A stretch of 64,000 nucleotides of DNA from a virus: positions 1 to 64,000 of the IMG/VR virus record IMGVR_UViG_3300043788_000169; one strand, given 5' to 3'. Shown piece by piece: positions 1 to 8,269 of this stretch (the first letter of the stretch is position 1; each line of letters starts with the position of its first letter). The notes below the pieces were generated by a model, which had not been told where the DNA came from, did no database searches, and saw only the letters and a list, made by a program, of their open reading frames with translations. A program made the position numbers and the translations under genes.

Positions 1-591
1 GACGAGATCGTCTTTGGCGCGCTGGCGGATTACCGGTCTCTGCACGAGACCCGGCCGCCAGCGCACGCCCTGGTCGTGACCCACGCCCCGCTGTACCCGC
101 CCAGCATGGAGCTGGAGTACGAGTTCTACCCGGCACCCAAGTTTGCTGAGGCCATGGGCGGCCGGGGCAGCTGCTATTACGGACACGTCCACGAGCGGCA
201 CGGGATCTGGTACACCGAGCCCGCCTCTTCCTTCCTGGACGGCGGACCGCAGGTCACCTTCTGCAACCCCGGCGCCCTGTCCCGCGGCAGCCTGCACGAG
301 CACAACCTGACCCGGATGCCGGGGGTCGCGATCTGGGACTCCGCTGACGGCCAGTTCACCGAGATCACCCTGAACGCCAAGCCGCCGGAGCAGGTCTTCC
401 GGCTCCAGGAAAAGCAGCAGGTCACTGACATGACTGGCCGGCTTGAGGAGTTCCTGGTCTCGGTCGGCAGCACCCAGCTGGAAGTGATGAGCGTGGAGTC
501 CGTGGTGGCGCATGTCCGCGGCCTCGGATTGTCAGAGGCCGACACTACCTTGGCCATAGAACTATTGATGGAGGCTGCCAATGTCCGCTGA
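1..591 (+). CDS. Metallophosphoesterase, C-terminal part (SbcD/Mre11-like)
   Basis: The reading frame is already open at base 1, so the N-terminus lies outside the window. The visible part contains a VVTHAPLYP stretch, the metal-binding GHVH motif (YYGHVHERHG) and a CNPGALSRG segment, which together are typical of calcineurin-like phosphoesterases of the SbcD/Mre11 type. Such enzymes are Mn-dependent nucleases or phosphodiesterases. An SbcC-like ATPase half is encoded at 3476-4114, so a DNA end-processing role is plausible. The gene overlaps the next one by 11 bases. A small-molecule phosphodiesterase is the main alternative. Confidence 0.75.
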   Translation, partial: DEIVFGALADYRSLHETRPPAHALVVTHAPLYPPSMELEYEFYPAPKFAEAMGGRGSCYYGHVHERHGIWYTEPASSFLDGGPQVTFCNPGALSRGSLHEHNLTRMPGVAIWDSADGQFTEITLNAKPPEQVFRLQEKQQVTDMTGRLEEFLVSVGSTQLEVMSVESVVAHVRGLGLSEADTTLAIELLMEAANVR

Positions 592-1114
592 CGCCAGGAC
601 CGCGGTGCTGTTCGACCTGGACTCGACGCTGCGCAACTCCCGCCAGCGCCACCACCTGTCACCCAAGGCGGCTGGTGCGAACTGGCATGACTACTCGATG
701 GCGGGGATCAACGACGAGCCTATGCAGGGCCCGATCACCGCGTTGCGGCTGTTCTGGCCGCACCATCAGATCCACATCGTCTCCGGCAGCAACGAGTCTG
801 CCCGGGCGAACACCGCCCAGTGGCTGGACCGGCACGTCGGCCTGAACTGGATTGACGGTATCCACCTGCGCGCCGAGGAGGACTTCAGCGAGAGCGGCCC
901 GTACAAGGTCGCCCACGTCCTCGCGCTGCGCGAGCAGGGGATCGAGACCGTGCTGTTCTTCGAGGACTGGCCTCCCGCGGCACAGTACATCGAGGCTGTG
1001 GGTTTGGTGCCGGCCGTCTGCGTAAACCCCTGCTACCCGTGCAAGACGTGCGGCGTCGACCCGGTGGCGGGTGCGCTGGCCGGGCAGATCGACAGCCGTG
1101 GCGGGGGGCTGTGA
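581..1114 (+). CDS. HAD-superfamily phosphatase
   Basis: The 177-residue protein starts with the HAD nucleophile motif FDLDSTL (DxDxT, about residues 11-16), followed by a motif II-like VSGSNES, a lysine in GPYKVAH and an acidic motif IV in FFEDWPP. This order fits FCP1-like or polynucleotide 3'-phosphatase-like HAD enzymes found in phages, where they clean nucleic-acid ends or nucleotides. ATG 581 lies inside the end of the phosphoesterase gene, and the next gene starts by a GTGA overlap, so translation is probably coupled. The substrate cannot be told from sequence. Two CxxC-like cysteine pairs near the C-terminus (CYPCKTC) are unusual. Confidence 0.7.
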   Translation: MSADARTAVLFDLDSTLRNSRQRHHLSPKAAGANWHDYSMAGINDEPMQGPITALRLFWPHHQIHIVSGSNESARANTAQWLDRHVGLNWIDGIHLRAEEDFSESGPYKVAHVLALREQGIETVLFFEDWPPAAQYIEAVGLVPAVCVNPCYPCKTCGVDPVAGALAGQIDSRGGGL

Positions 1115-1953
1115 GCGTCCTCGCTGGCGCAGAGGAGCGTGCACTCAGGGTCAGCTGGAGCCTGATGCGCGTGAACTTCGAGTGCAAGCAGAAGCGCCAC
1201 CTCAAGCAGACCACCAAGAAACCGCCCAACATGGACATCCGGAACTTCTTCCCCGGCACCGTGGTGGACATCTGCATGCGCCGCTGGCTGGAGCTGGACG
1301 ACCCTCCGTCCGGCGGCATGCAGGCCATGCTGGATGAGGTGCTGGAGTTCGCTGAGACCAACGCCCGCGAGACAGGCGATGGGATTGTCCAGTGGCGCGA
1401 CCTGCACGATAAAAAGCGCGTCCGGGCGGACTGCTGGGAGCTGCTTGGCCGGCTGGAGCCGATCCTGCGCCAGTACGCGCTGTCCGTCGACTACTCCCCC
1501 GCGGTGCGGTTCAAAGAGCCGTTCATCCTGCCGTACCTGGACGGGACGCCGCAGCAGATCTGGCTCGTGGGGGAGATGGACCTGTTCACCCGTACCCAGC
1601 CGGTGCCTGACCTGCGAGTCTGGGACCTGAAGAACACCAAGAACGGGCAATACTGGCGAAAGACTGTCGGCCAGCTGCTGTTCTACGACCTCGCGGTGTG
1701 GGCGAAGCACAAGCGGTGGACCGTCGAGTGCGGCCTTATCCAGCCCATGTGCCCCGAGCAGGTGCTGTCGTTCCAGTTCACCGACCAGAACCGGCGTGAG
1801 CTGATGATGCACCTCGCCGCCTTCTGCCGGGACGTCTGGCTGCGTGACACCGCCCCAAAAGCCGGGACTGAGGGCTGCTCGTACTGCGAGATGCGCACTG
1901 CCTGCGTCCGGTATGCGGGCAACCGCGGCCGCGTCGCGTGGCCCGCGGCGTAA
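1111..1953 (+). CDS. Cas4/RecB-like PD-(D/E)XK nuclease
   Basis: The 280-residue protein shows GEMDLF, then VWDLKNTKN, then QLLFYDLAV, which matches the D, (D/E)xK and QxxxY motifs of the Cas4/RecB/AddB nuclease family. A C-terminal cluster CSYC-x5-AC, together with an N-terminal cysteine in FECKQ, is placed as in Cas4-type enzymes carrying an iron-sulfur cluster. GTG 1111 overlaps the HAD stop codon and is preferred over an upstream in-frame start inside that gene. The neighbours (phosphoesterase, clamp, SbcC-like) suggest a role in recombination or replication-end processing rather than CRISPR adaptation, as no cas genes are present. Confidence 0.75.
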   Translation: MSVLAGAEERALRVSWSLMRVNFECKQKRHLKQTTKKPPNMDIRNFFPGTVVDICMRRWLELDDPPSGGMQAMLDEVLEFAETNARETGDGIVQWRDLHDKKRVRADCWELLGRLEPILRQYALSVDYSPAVRFKEPFILPYLDGTPQQIWLVGEMDLFTRTQPVPDLRVWDLKNTKNGQYWRKTVGQLLFYDLAVWAKHKRWTVECGLIQPMCPEQVLSFQFTDQNRRELMMHLAAFCRDVWLRDTAPKAGTEGCSYCEMRTACVRYAGNRGRVAWPAA

Positions 1954-1960
1954 TAGGGCC

Positions 1961-2215
1961 ATGGACGAACTCGAACAGCGGCTGGCCGGCGTGCGCGCCC
2001 TGGCCGATCAGGCGCGGCAGAGCCAGGCGCAGGCGGAAGCCGAGCGGCACCAGGCTCAGGGCTCCCTGGCCGCCATAGATCAGACGCTCCGGGACGAGTT
2101 CCCCGAGCTGGCGAGCCAGAGCCCGGAGACGCTGCTGGCCTCGCTCCACCAGCAGGCCGAGGCCGAAGTCAGCAACGTACTGACGGCCCTTGCGGCCGCG
2201 GAGGGAGCGGCATGA
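1961..2215 (+). CDS. Small coiled-coil protein
   Basis: This 84-residue protein is unrecognised. It is rich in Ala, Gln, Glu and Leu in a heptad-like pattern and is probably a single long coiled coil. It sits between the Cas4-like nuclease and the sliding clamp and overlaps the clamp start by 4 bases, so it is co-translated with replication genes. ATG 1961 follows TAATAG-GGCC. A structural or regulatory partner of a neighbouring enzyme is possible but not shown. Confidence 0.6.
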   Translation: MDELEQRLAGVRALADQARQSQAQAEAERHQAQGSLAAIDQTLRDEFPELASQSPETLLASLHQQAEAEVSNVLTALAAAEGAA

Positions 2216-3468
2216 CGGCAATCAGTGAAGTGCTCGGGTCGCCGGAAGACAGCCCATTCGCCGGGGCGACACCCCCGGTCTCAGCCAGCCACCAGGAGTT
2301 CAGCTTCACCTGCCCCCGGTTCCAGCTGTCTCTCCTGGCCACCCGCGCCGGGAACGTGGTGCCCGCCCGTGAAGGGCGCCAGATGGTTCTCAACAACTTC
2401 GCTATCCAGGTCACGGCCGATCCGCCCCGGCTGGAGATCACCGGCACCGATCTGGAGCTGCGCGTTATCGCTGCTACGCCTGCGGTGCAGGTGACCCGCT
2501 CGGCCGACCAGGACACGCTGCCGCTGCTCATGCTGCCGGCCAAGCGCCTGCAGGCGATCCTGTCCGAGGCGCCTGATGGTGACATCACGGTCAGCGTCAA
2601 GGAAGACAAGGCCGTCATCACCGCCGGGTCGGTGAGCTGGGAGCTGCAGGTGCCTTCGGACGGCTCGGACTACCCGCGCCCGCCCGCCCTGGACGAGGTG
2701 GACTGGCACGAGACCGCACGGGTGCCGCTGCTGGCGGCGCTGCGCACGGTCCGGCATGCGGTCAGCAAGTCCGGCACCAAGCCGAACCTCTCGCAGGTCG
2801 ACATCCGCGCCCGCGACACCGACGGTGTGCCTTGCGTGACCGCCGCCGACGGCATGCGGTTCGCGCAGATCCCGCTGCCTGGGTTCCCGGTCGAGATGCG
2901 CATCCCCGCTGCGGGCTCTCCCGCTGCCACCGATGAGCTGATCCGCCTCCTGATAGCTTCCGAGGCGGACACCGTGCGGGTGGGAAAGCACGGGAAAAGC
3001 TTGTTCTTCGGTGTGGATTCGACGGTTTTCCGGGTTTTTCAGCTGCCGCTGGAGTACCCGGACATCTGGAAGCTCCTGCTGGAGCCCACTCTGGCCAACA
3101 CCGACCTGCTCACGGTCAGCCGCGACGAGCTGAAGCGCGCGATCAGCCGGGTGCGGATCAACGCCGACGACGGCACGCACGCCATCGGCTTGCAGCTGTG
3201 CCCCGGCCGGCTGACCGTCTTCACCCGCGACACCCGCGGCAACCAGGCCGAGCAGACGATCGAGGCCACTTGGGAGCACCCCGACCGCTCGCTGCTGGTC
3301 AACCACCAGTTCCTGGCGGAGATGCTGGGGGTGCACCCCAGCTCCGAGTGCATCTTCCGGCTCGGCAAGGACGCCGGCAAAAAGCGCTCGGTGGTGCTGC
3401 TGCGCGACGATGCGAGCGGGATCACCGGCATCATCAACCAGATGTCCGGGTCGCTGGCCGGGGCGTAG
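2212..3468 (+). CDS. dnaN: DNA polymerase III beta subunit-like sliding clamp
   Basis: The 418-residue protein has the size and three-part layout of bacterial beta clamps. Recognisable stretches include VLNNFAIQV with LEITGTDLEL in domain I, LPAKRLQAIL with VPSDGSDYPRPP, then domain II around LLAALRTVRHAVSKSG, and a domain III ending in GITGIINQM. It should form a ring that tethers a replicative polymerase to DNA. The window also encodes a DnaX-type clamp loader at 9034-10197, so the phage supplies its own processivity system. The start overlaps the coiled-coil gene (ATGA). Confidence 0.85.
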   Translation: MTAISEVLGSPEDSPFAGATPPVSASHQEFSFTCPRFQLSLLATRAGNVVPAREGRQMVLNNFAIQVTADPPRLEITGTDLELRVIAATPAVQVTRSADQDTLPLLMLPAKRLQAILSEAPDGDITVSVKEDKAVITAGSVSWELQVPSDGSDYPRPPALDEVDWHETARVPLLAALRTVRHAVSKSGTKPNLSQVDIRARDTDGVPCVTAADGMRFAQIPLPGFPVEMRIPAAGSPAATDELIRLLIASEADTVRVGKHGKSLFFGVDSTVFRVFQLPLEYPDIWKLLLEPTLANTDLLTVSRDELKRAISRVRINADDGTHAIGLQLCPGRLTVFTRDTRGNQAEQTIEATWEHPDRSLLVNHQFLAEMLGVHPSSECIFRLGKDAGKKRSVVLLRDDASGITGIINQMSGSLAGA

Positions 3469-3475
3469 CAGGGGT

Positions 3476-4114
3476 ATGAGCACCGATCTGTTCCAGCGTG
3501 TGCGCGCCGCCCGCAGTCGCGTCGACATGGAGATTGGCCGCGCCCGTGAGGTGGGCCGCACCGGCCAGCTGGCCGAGACAGCCGTGGCCCGGCTGCTGGA
3601 GGAGATCGAGCGCCACGAGCGCACGGCGAAGCTGTTCACCACCATTGGCGAGACACGTCAGGAGATGGCCCGTCAGCAGATCGAGGGGCTTGTCACCCGC
3701 GGGCTGCAGACCATCTTCGATGAGGATCTGAGCTTCCACCTCGTGCCGTCGGTGCGGGGAAACAACGCCCAGGTCGACTTCGTGATCCGCTCGGGCTCCG
3801 GCGACACCGAGGTGGACACCCCGGTGCTGGAGGCGCGCGGCGGGGGCATGGCCGTGGTCGTGGCTTTCATGCTGCGGCTGGTCGTGCTCCTGCTCACGCC
3901 AGGCACCCGCAAGGTGCTGTTCCTCGATGAGAGCTTCGCCCACGTCTCCCGCGGTTACGAGCCGAGAGTGGCTGAGTTCCTGAGGATGGTGAGCGAGAAT
4001 GCGGGGGTGCAGATAGTTCTGATCACCCACTCCGACGCGTTCTCCGACCTTGCCGACGCCCTCTACCGGCTGGAGCTGGACGGCGGCGTGACCGTGGTGC
4101 GCCAGGAGGGCTAG
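3476..4114 (+). CDS. SbcC/Rad50/RecF-type ATPase, C-terminal half only
   Basis: In 212 residues the protein has a short N-terminal coiled coil, an ABC signature-like EARGGGMAVVVAF (about 119-131), a Walker B KVLFLDES (146-153) and an H-loop in VLITHSD (181-187). No Walker A or Q-loop is present, so this is the C-terminal lobe of an SMC-like ATPase. Known SbcC proteins carry both lobes in one chain. The missing lobe may be a separate gene, perhaps left of the window beside the phosphoesterase. An SbcCD-like complex for DNA end processing is inferred. Confidence 0.75.
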   Translation: MSTDLFQRVRAARSRVDMEIGRAREVGRTGQLAETAVARLLEEIERHERTAKLFTTIGETRQEMARQQIEGLVTRGLQTIFDEDLSFHLVPSVRGNNAQVDFVIRSGSGDTEVDTPVLEARGGGMAVVVAFMLRLVVLLLTPGTRKVLFLDESFAHVSRGYEPRVAEFLRMVSENAGVQIVLITHSDAFSDLADALYRLELDGGVTVVRQEG

Positions 4115-4755
4115 TGCGGCCTCTTCTGAGCATCCTCATAGCGACGCTGGGCAGCCGCCAGCGCAAGTTCCTGGACCTGCTCGATGTGCTGCTGCCGCAG
4201 GCTGAGCACTCGGGCCGGCAGATCGAGATCGTCGGCCTCTACAACCACGGCGAGCACCGCCTGGCTGTCGTCCGGCAAAGGCTGCTGGAAAGTGCCAGGG
4301 GCACATACCTGTGCTTCGTGGATGACGACGACATGGTTAGTCCGGACTATGTCGAGGCCGTAGGAAACGCCCTGGTGGGCCATAAGCCTGACTCGGTTGG
4401 GTTCAAGGTGTTCCTGAGTCACCGTGCCCAGGTCTCCACTTGCAGCCGCGTCCGCTTTGGCCAGAAGGTCTACGGCCACACCTGGGACTGGGGCGTCATG
4501 ACCCCGGTCCGGACTGAGATCGCCCAGAAGTGCCGGTTCGACACCTACTTTGGGGGCCGTGTCGGTGAGGACGGCTGGCTCAAGGCCCAGCTGCTGCCCC
4601 TGCTCGGCCCCGAGGAGTTCATAGATAAAGTGCTCTATGAGTACCGGTGGGACGCTGAGGACTCGACGCAGACCCACCTCGCCCGGCAGCCCCGCCTCCC
4701 GCGGCCCTACGTCGGGTCACTGGCGTTCCGGTGGCATGAATGGAGCAGCAGATGA
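4114..4755 (+). CDS. GT-A fold glycosyltransferase (GT2-like)
   Basis: The 213-residue protein begins with LLSILIATLGSRQ and has a metal-binding acidic run FVDDDDMVSPDYVE, the hallmark of family 2-like nucleotide-sugar glycosyltransferases. The ED in GEDGWLK could supply the catalytic base. The GTG start overlaps the previous stop codon. It stands alone among DNA-metabolism genes, apart from the main sugar cassette at 10.2-15.6 kb, and its acceptor (DNA base, virion protein or host glycan) is unknown. Confidence 0.75.
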   Translation: MRPLLSILIATLGSRQRKFLDLLDVLLPQAEHSGRQIEIVGLYNHGEHRLAVVRQRLLESARGTYLCFVDDDDMVSPDYVEAVGNALVGHKPDSVGFKVFLSHRAQVSTCSRVRFGQKVYGHTWDWGVMTPVRTEIAQKCRFDTYFGGRVGEDGWLKAQLLPLLGPEEFIDKVLYEYRWDAEDSTQTHLARQPRLPRPYVGSLAFRWHEWSSR

Positions 4756-4943
4756 AGAATCGCAGCAAGATTGTCTACTGCACCATGGACAGCTCTCAGT
4801 GGCTGATCCTGACCCCGCCAGCAGGCTTGGTGTCCCCTCCGGTGATAGCCCTGCACCAGCCATTTGCCGGGCCTGTGGAGTTCTACCACGCCTCGGCCTA
4901 CAACATCCCGGTGCCCGACGACGCGAAGGCGGCTGCGGAATGA
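4752..4943 (+). CDS. Small hypothetical protein
   Basis: This 63-residue protein is unrecognised. ATG 4752 forms an ATGA overlap with the glycosyltransferase stop; an in-frame ATG at 4740 is less likely. It overlaps the radical SAM gene by 4 bases, so the three genes are probably translationally coupled. No domain or membrane segment is visible. Confidence 0.5.
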   Translation: MKNRSKIVYCTMDSSQWLILTPPAGLVSPPVIALHQPFAGPVEFYHASAYNIPVPDDAKAAAE

Positions 4944-7891
4944 CCAGTCCTGCGTCCATCCAGAGCTGGCTCGACCAGACCTCCTACAAGATGGACCTGA
5001 GCTGCCAGTACCTCGGGGATGAGCCGAACACCCTGAACCGGGACTGGGACTCCTCCACCTTGAGGTGGCTCATGTGCGCGAGCTGGCCCTACGAGCACGC
5101 GGCCGGCAACCAGTCGATCCCCTACGTCGCCAAGGCGGTCACTGATGCCTCTCCCAGATACCTTTGTGACCGGTTCTACCTGCCTGCAACTCCGCGTGAC
5201 ATGCGTCTGCTGGAGCGTGGAGGTATTCCCTGTTTCGGGATCGAGTCAAAGCACGAGGTACTTGACTTTGATGTGGTCGGAACAAGTATCTCCTACCTTG
5301 TCCTTTTGATGAACTTCGCCAAGATGTTGACCATGAGCGGGATTCCGCTGCGGTGGCGCGAGCGGGAGGACGACCCCGGCGCCTACCCCATGGTCATCAT
5401 CGGCGGCCAGGCGTTCAGCGCCCCTGCCGCGATGGAGCCGATCGCGGACTGCATCTGGCTGGGGGAGGCCGACACCGAGCCCGGCAACGGCGGGATGGCC
5501 GCGGTGTGCCGGAGGATCGAGGAGTTCAAGGCCGCCGGTTCGTGGCGGCAGGACCGGATCGGCTGCTACCGCGAGCTGGCGCTGGAGTTCGGGTACCTGC
5601 ACTTCCCCCGGTTCGTGCAGACGCACTACCGGTACGAGGACCGCGGCCTGCCGCAGCCCTCGAAGGTGGTTGCGGGCTATGAGTCCCTGCTGCCGGGTAT
5701 GACCTTCCCGCGGCGCTCACGCCGGGTCCGCGACATGAACGCCATCTCCCCGCTGACTGCCGCGCCTCTGCTGTACTCCGACCCCGCGCTCGGCGCCGGG
5801 GACATGGAGGTCGCCCGCGGCTGCCCGGCTTGGTGTAGTTTTTGCCGTTTGTCTTGGTTGACCAAGCCGTACCGCCAGCGGGACGTCGCCTTGTCCGTCG
5901 AGCACGCTGCTCAGTGGCACCGCGCCATGGGTGCGGTCGAGCTGAGCCCGTTCGCCCCGGACTTCCCGATGCACACGCAGCGCCAGCTGCTGATCAAGCA
6001 GCTGCTGGAGCAGGTCAACGACGAGGCCGACGCGGTGGCCATGCGCATTGACGACGCCATCGCGGACAAGGGCGTCTACATCCAGCTCCAGGCTCTCGGC
6101 GGGATGGACGCGATCACCCTCGGCCTGGAGGGCAACTCCCAGCGCATGCGCGACCTCGTCGGCAAGGGCACCTCTGACAACGAGGTGGTCGAGGCGGTGC
6201 GGCAGGGGATCCAGGCTGGTTTGCGCAAGTTCAAGCTCTTCATGATCACCAACCTGCCGGGCGAGGAGAAGGGCGATGTCCTGCGGATCGTCCGGCTGGG
6301 CGAGCAGCTGGCCGCGGTCCGCGATGAGCTGGGGCAGCCGAACGTCCAGATCCAGTTCAGCTGGACCCCGCTGCTCATCGAGATGGGCACGCCGTTCCAG
6401 TGGTTCGCCGTGACCCACGCCGATCACACGCTGATCAAGATCGCTGAGTTTTTCCGCGACCTGAAAATCGCCTTCAAGATCGGTACCAAGGCTGAGCCCA
6501 ACAAGGTGGCGTTCTTCCAGCTGTGCCAGCGCGCCTCCGCCGAGGTCGGTGAGGCGATCGTGGATGTCATGGAGGAGATGAACATCGCCTGCTGGGGCGG
6601 TGTGCCCCGCGGCGACCCCGGCAAGCGCAACGGGATGAAGGACCGGCTGGAGGATGCCCTGATCACCCACGGCTTCCTCAACGGCTTCGATGACTGCTTT
6701 GACGAGCGGCGCCTGCCCGACCTGTTCGGCGCCGAGTACATCGACACCGGGGTGCCGCGCCAGCTGCTGTGGAGCACCTACCGCCAGATGGTGGAGTTCC
6801 TGGAGCAGACGGACGCCGACACCTACGACGACCTGCTCGACCCGGCCTACCGCGGCAATGAGTGGGTTGGCCGGTGCGATACTTCCTGCCAGGGGAAATC
6901 TTGCGGAGTGTGCTCACGCAGTGACCTGGAGTTGCGGCGCGACTACATCACCGCCGCGAAGAGCGAGCTGTCCACCGGCCTGTCCGGAGTCCGGCCGCTC
7001 GACCAGTCCTCAGTGGTCATGCGTGTCCGGCTCCGGCTGGTCCGGCGTGAGAAGTACCGCTTCGTCGGCAACGACCACTGGCGGTTCGCGGTCCGGCGCG
7101 CGGCCTATCAGGCTGCTTACGCCATGGCCAACACGCTGCCGGGTGGTTTCTCGATTGCCAAGCGCACCATCCACTTCGCCAGCGATAGGTTCGGCAGCCA
7201 GGGTCTGGCCGGCACCGACTACGTCGAGTTCGGGATCACCCGCGAGCTGGACGACGGCCAGCTGTACGCGTTCGTGGCCGGGATGTCGGCCTACCTGGAC
7301 CGGTGGGTGTCGGTGATCGAGGAGAGCCGGACCCAGCTGCCCCCGGTGGCTGGGGAGCTGCGCAAGGACGCGGATGTCAGCTTCTGCTCTATGACCCTGG
7401 CAGCGAGCCCTGACGTGGCCGCTGCGCGCCTCGCAGCCTGGGGCCGGGCAGAGACTGTGCCCATGATCCTGCGCCATCCTGGGGTCTACTTCGGGCTCGC
7501 CACCGAGGAGGTCGACGCCCGTGAGTTCGTGGACGACATGTGGGTGGCAGCCACCGGCAACAAGCTCGAACTCAAGATGTTCATCCGCGGGGAGCCGGGG
7601 CCTTACCAGCTGATGTCCACGCTCATGGGCAAAAAGAGCTGGATCGAGGCCATGGCTCACCCGGTGTGGCGGCACGACTTCTTCCTGCCCGGCTCGACAG
7701 GGCTGGCTGCGCTCCAGGGCGATAGCCTGCGCCTGGCCTGCATGGAGTGCGGGCTGCCGGTACCGTACGGCGCCGACGGCCAGCCCTGGCTGCGTGCAGC
7801 CCTCAGCGACCCCCTCGACATCTGCCCGCGGTGTCTCGATGAGCGCCACGGCCGGGTGCTCGCTGGCCTGCCCCGCCTCGCGGCCGTATAA
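4940..7891 (+). CDS. B12-binding-type radical SAM protein with DUF2344-like domain
   Basis: This 983-residue protein has several modules. The N-terminal ~260 residues resemble the B12-binding-like part of the TIGR03960 family (CQYLGDE, GIPCFGIESKHEVLDFDVVG, VIIGGQAF). A radical SAM CxxxCxxC follows as CPAWCSFC (Cys295, 299, 302) after ARG. Another cysteine cluster (CDTSCQGKSCGVC) lies near residue 645. A DUF2344-like segment (VRLRLVRREKYRFVGNDHW) and a C-terminal CxxC...CxxC pair follow. The CXXXCXXC ligands bind the 4Fe-4S cluster that cleaves SAM. Host members are uncharacterised and often sit near ribosomal or RNase E genes, so RNA modification is a fair guess next to a tRNA array. ATG 4940 is chosen by ATGA overlap. 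Confidence 0.75.
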   Translation: MTSPASIQSWLDQTSYKMDLSCQYLGDEPNTLNRDWDSSTLRWLMCASWPYEHAAGNQSIPYVAKAVTDASPRYLCDRFYLPATPRDMRLLERGGIPCFGIESKHEVLDFDVVGTSISYLVLLMNFAKMLTMSGIPLRWREREDDPGAYPMVIIGGQAFSAPAAMEPIADCIWLGEADTEPGNGGMAAVCRRIEEFKAAGSWRQDRIGCYRELALEFGYLHFPRFVQTHYRYEDRGLPQPSKVVAGYESLLPGMTFPRRSRRVRDMNAISPLTAAPLLYSDPALGAGDMEVARGCPAWCSFCRLSWLTKPYRQRDVALSVEHAAQWHRAMGAVELSPFAPDFPMHTQRQLLIKQLLEQVNDEADAVAMRIDDAIADKGVYIQLQALGGMDAITLGLEGNSQRMRDLVGKGTSDNEVVEAVRQGIQAGLRKFKLFMITNLPGEEKGDVLRIVRLGEQLAAVRDELGQPNVQIQFSWTPLLIEMGTPFQWFAVTHADHTLIKIAEFFRDLKIAFKIGTKAEPNKVAFFQLCQRASAEVGEAIVDVMEEMNIACWGGVPRGDPGKRNGMKDRLEDALITHGFLNGFDDCFDERRLPDLFGAEYIDTGVPRQLLWSTYRQMVEFLEQTDADTYDDLLDPAYRGNEWVGRCDTSCQGKSCGVCSRSDLELRRDYITAAKSELSTGLSGVRPLDQSSVVMRVRLRLVRREKYRFVGNDHWRFAVRRAAYQAAYAMANTLPGGFSIAKRTIHFASDRFGSQGLAGTDYVEFGITRELDDGQLYAFVAGMSAYLDRWVSVIEESRTQLPPVAGELRKDADVSFCSMTLAASPDVAAARLAAWGRAETVPMILRHPGVYFGLATEEVDAREFVDDMWVAATGNKLELKMFIRGEPGPYQLMSTLMGKKSWIEAMAHPVWRHDFFLPGSTGLAALQGDSLRLACMECGLPVPYGADGQPWLRAALSDPLDICPRCLDERHGRVLAGLPRLAAV

Positions 7892-7933
7892 GGCACCAAG
7901 CAGCACTCCCTAACCGAGCTGGGGAGCGCAGCA

Positions 7934-8020
7934 GGCGCGGAGGGCGCCGGTATCCAAGTAGGGCTACTGGGATCGCACGTCGCCCTCCGCGCCGAATAGC
8001 CCAGGAGTCTGGAGGGCGCG
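7934..8020 (+). promoter_or_regulatory. Riboswitch-like leader with two exclusive hairpins
   Basis: A perfect 13-bp inverted repeat joins 7934-7946 to 7981-7993. The right arm (CGCCCTCC, 7981-7988) can instead pair with GGAGGGCG at 8011-8018, which contains the Shine-Dalgarno of GTG 8021. The two pairings exclude each other, giving an SD-sequestering and an SD-free state. The ligand or trigger is unknown. Confidence 0.5.
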
Positions 8021-8269
8021 GTGATCGAGGCGTGGGTTGACGGGGGAGTCCCCTGTTATGACCCTGAGTGCCCCGGCCACGCCGAGCCCGAGAGTGACGG
8101 CGAGACGCGCTGGTATGAGTGCACAAAGTGCGGTTACCAGTTCGAGTTCCGGGTGGTCCGCCAGGCGGACTCCGGAACCTGCGCCATCGGTGTGAGCGTC
8201 GAGACCCGGCGTGCCGCTCCTGGACCGGTCCTACTGCAGATCGGGAGGCGGCCAGATGACCGACACTGA
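8021..8269 (+). CDS. Small zinc-ribbon-like protein
   Basis: The 82-residue protein has cysteine pairs CYDPEC and CTKC, spaced like a treble-clef or zinc-ribbon knuckle; the rest is unrecognised. GTG 8021 follows GGAGGG at 4 bases, and this SD can be masked by the upstream hairpin arm. The 3' end overlaps the MazG-like gene by 14 bases. A nucleic-acid-binding or regulatory role is only inferred. Confidence 0.6.
   Translation: MIEAWVDGGVPCYDPECPGHAEPESDGETRWYECTKCGYQFEFRVVRQADSGTCAIGVSVETRRAAPGPVLLQIGRRPDDRH

Noticed and set aside
4637-4939. N-terminal extension of the radical SAM ORF
   Set aside because: It overlaps two better-supported genes; ATG 4940 with ATGA overlap matches the family start.
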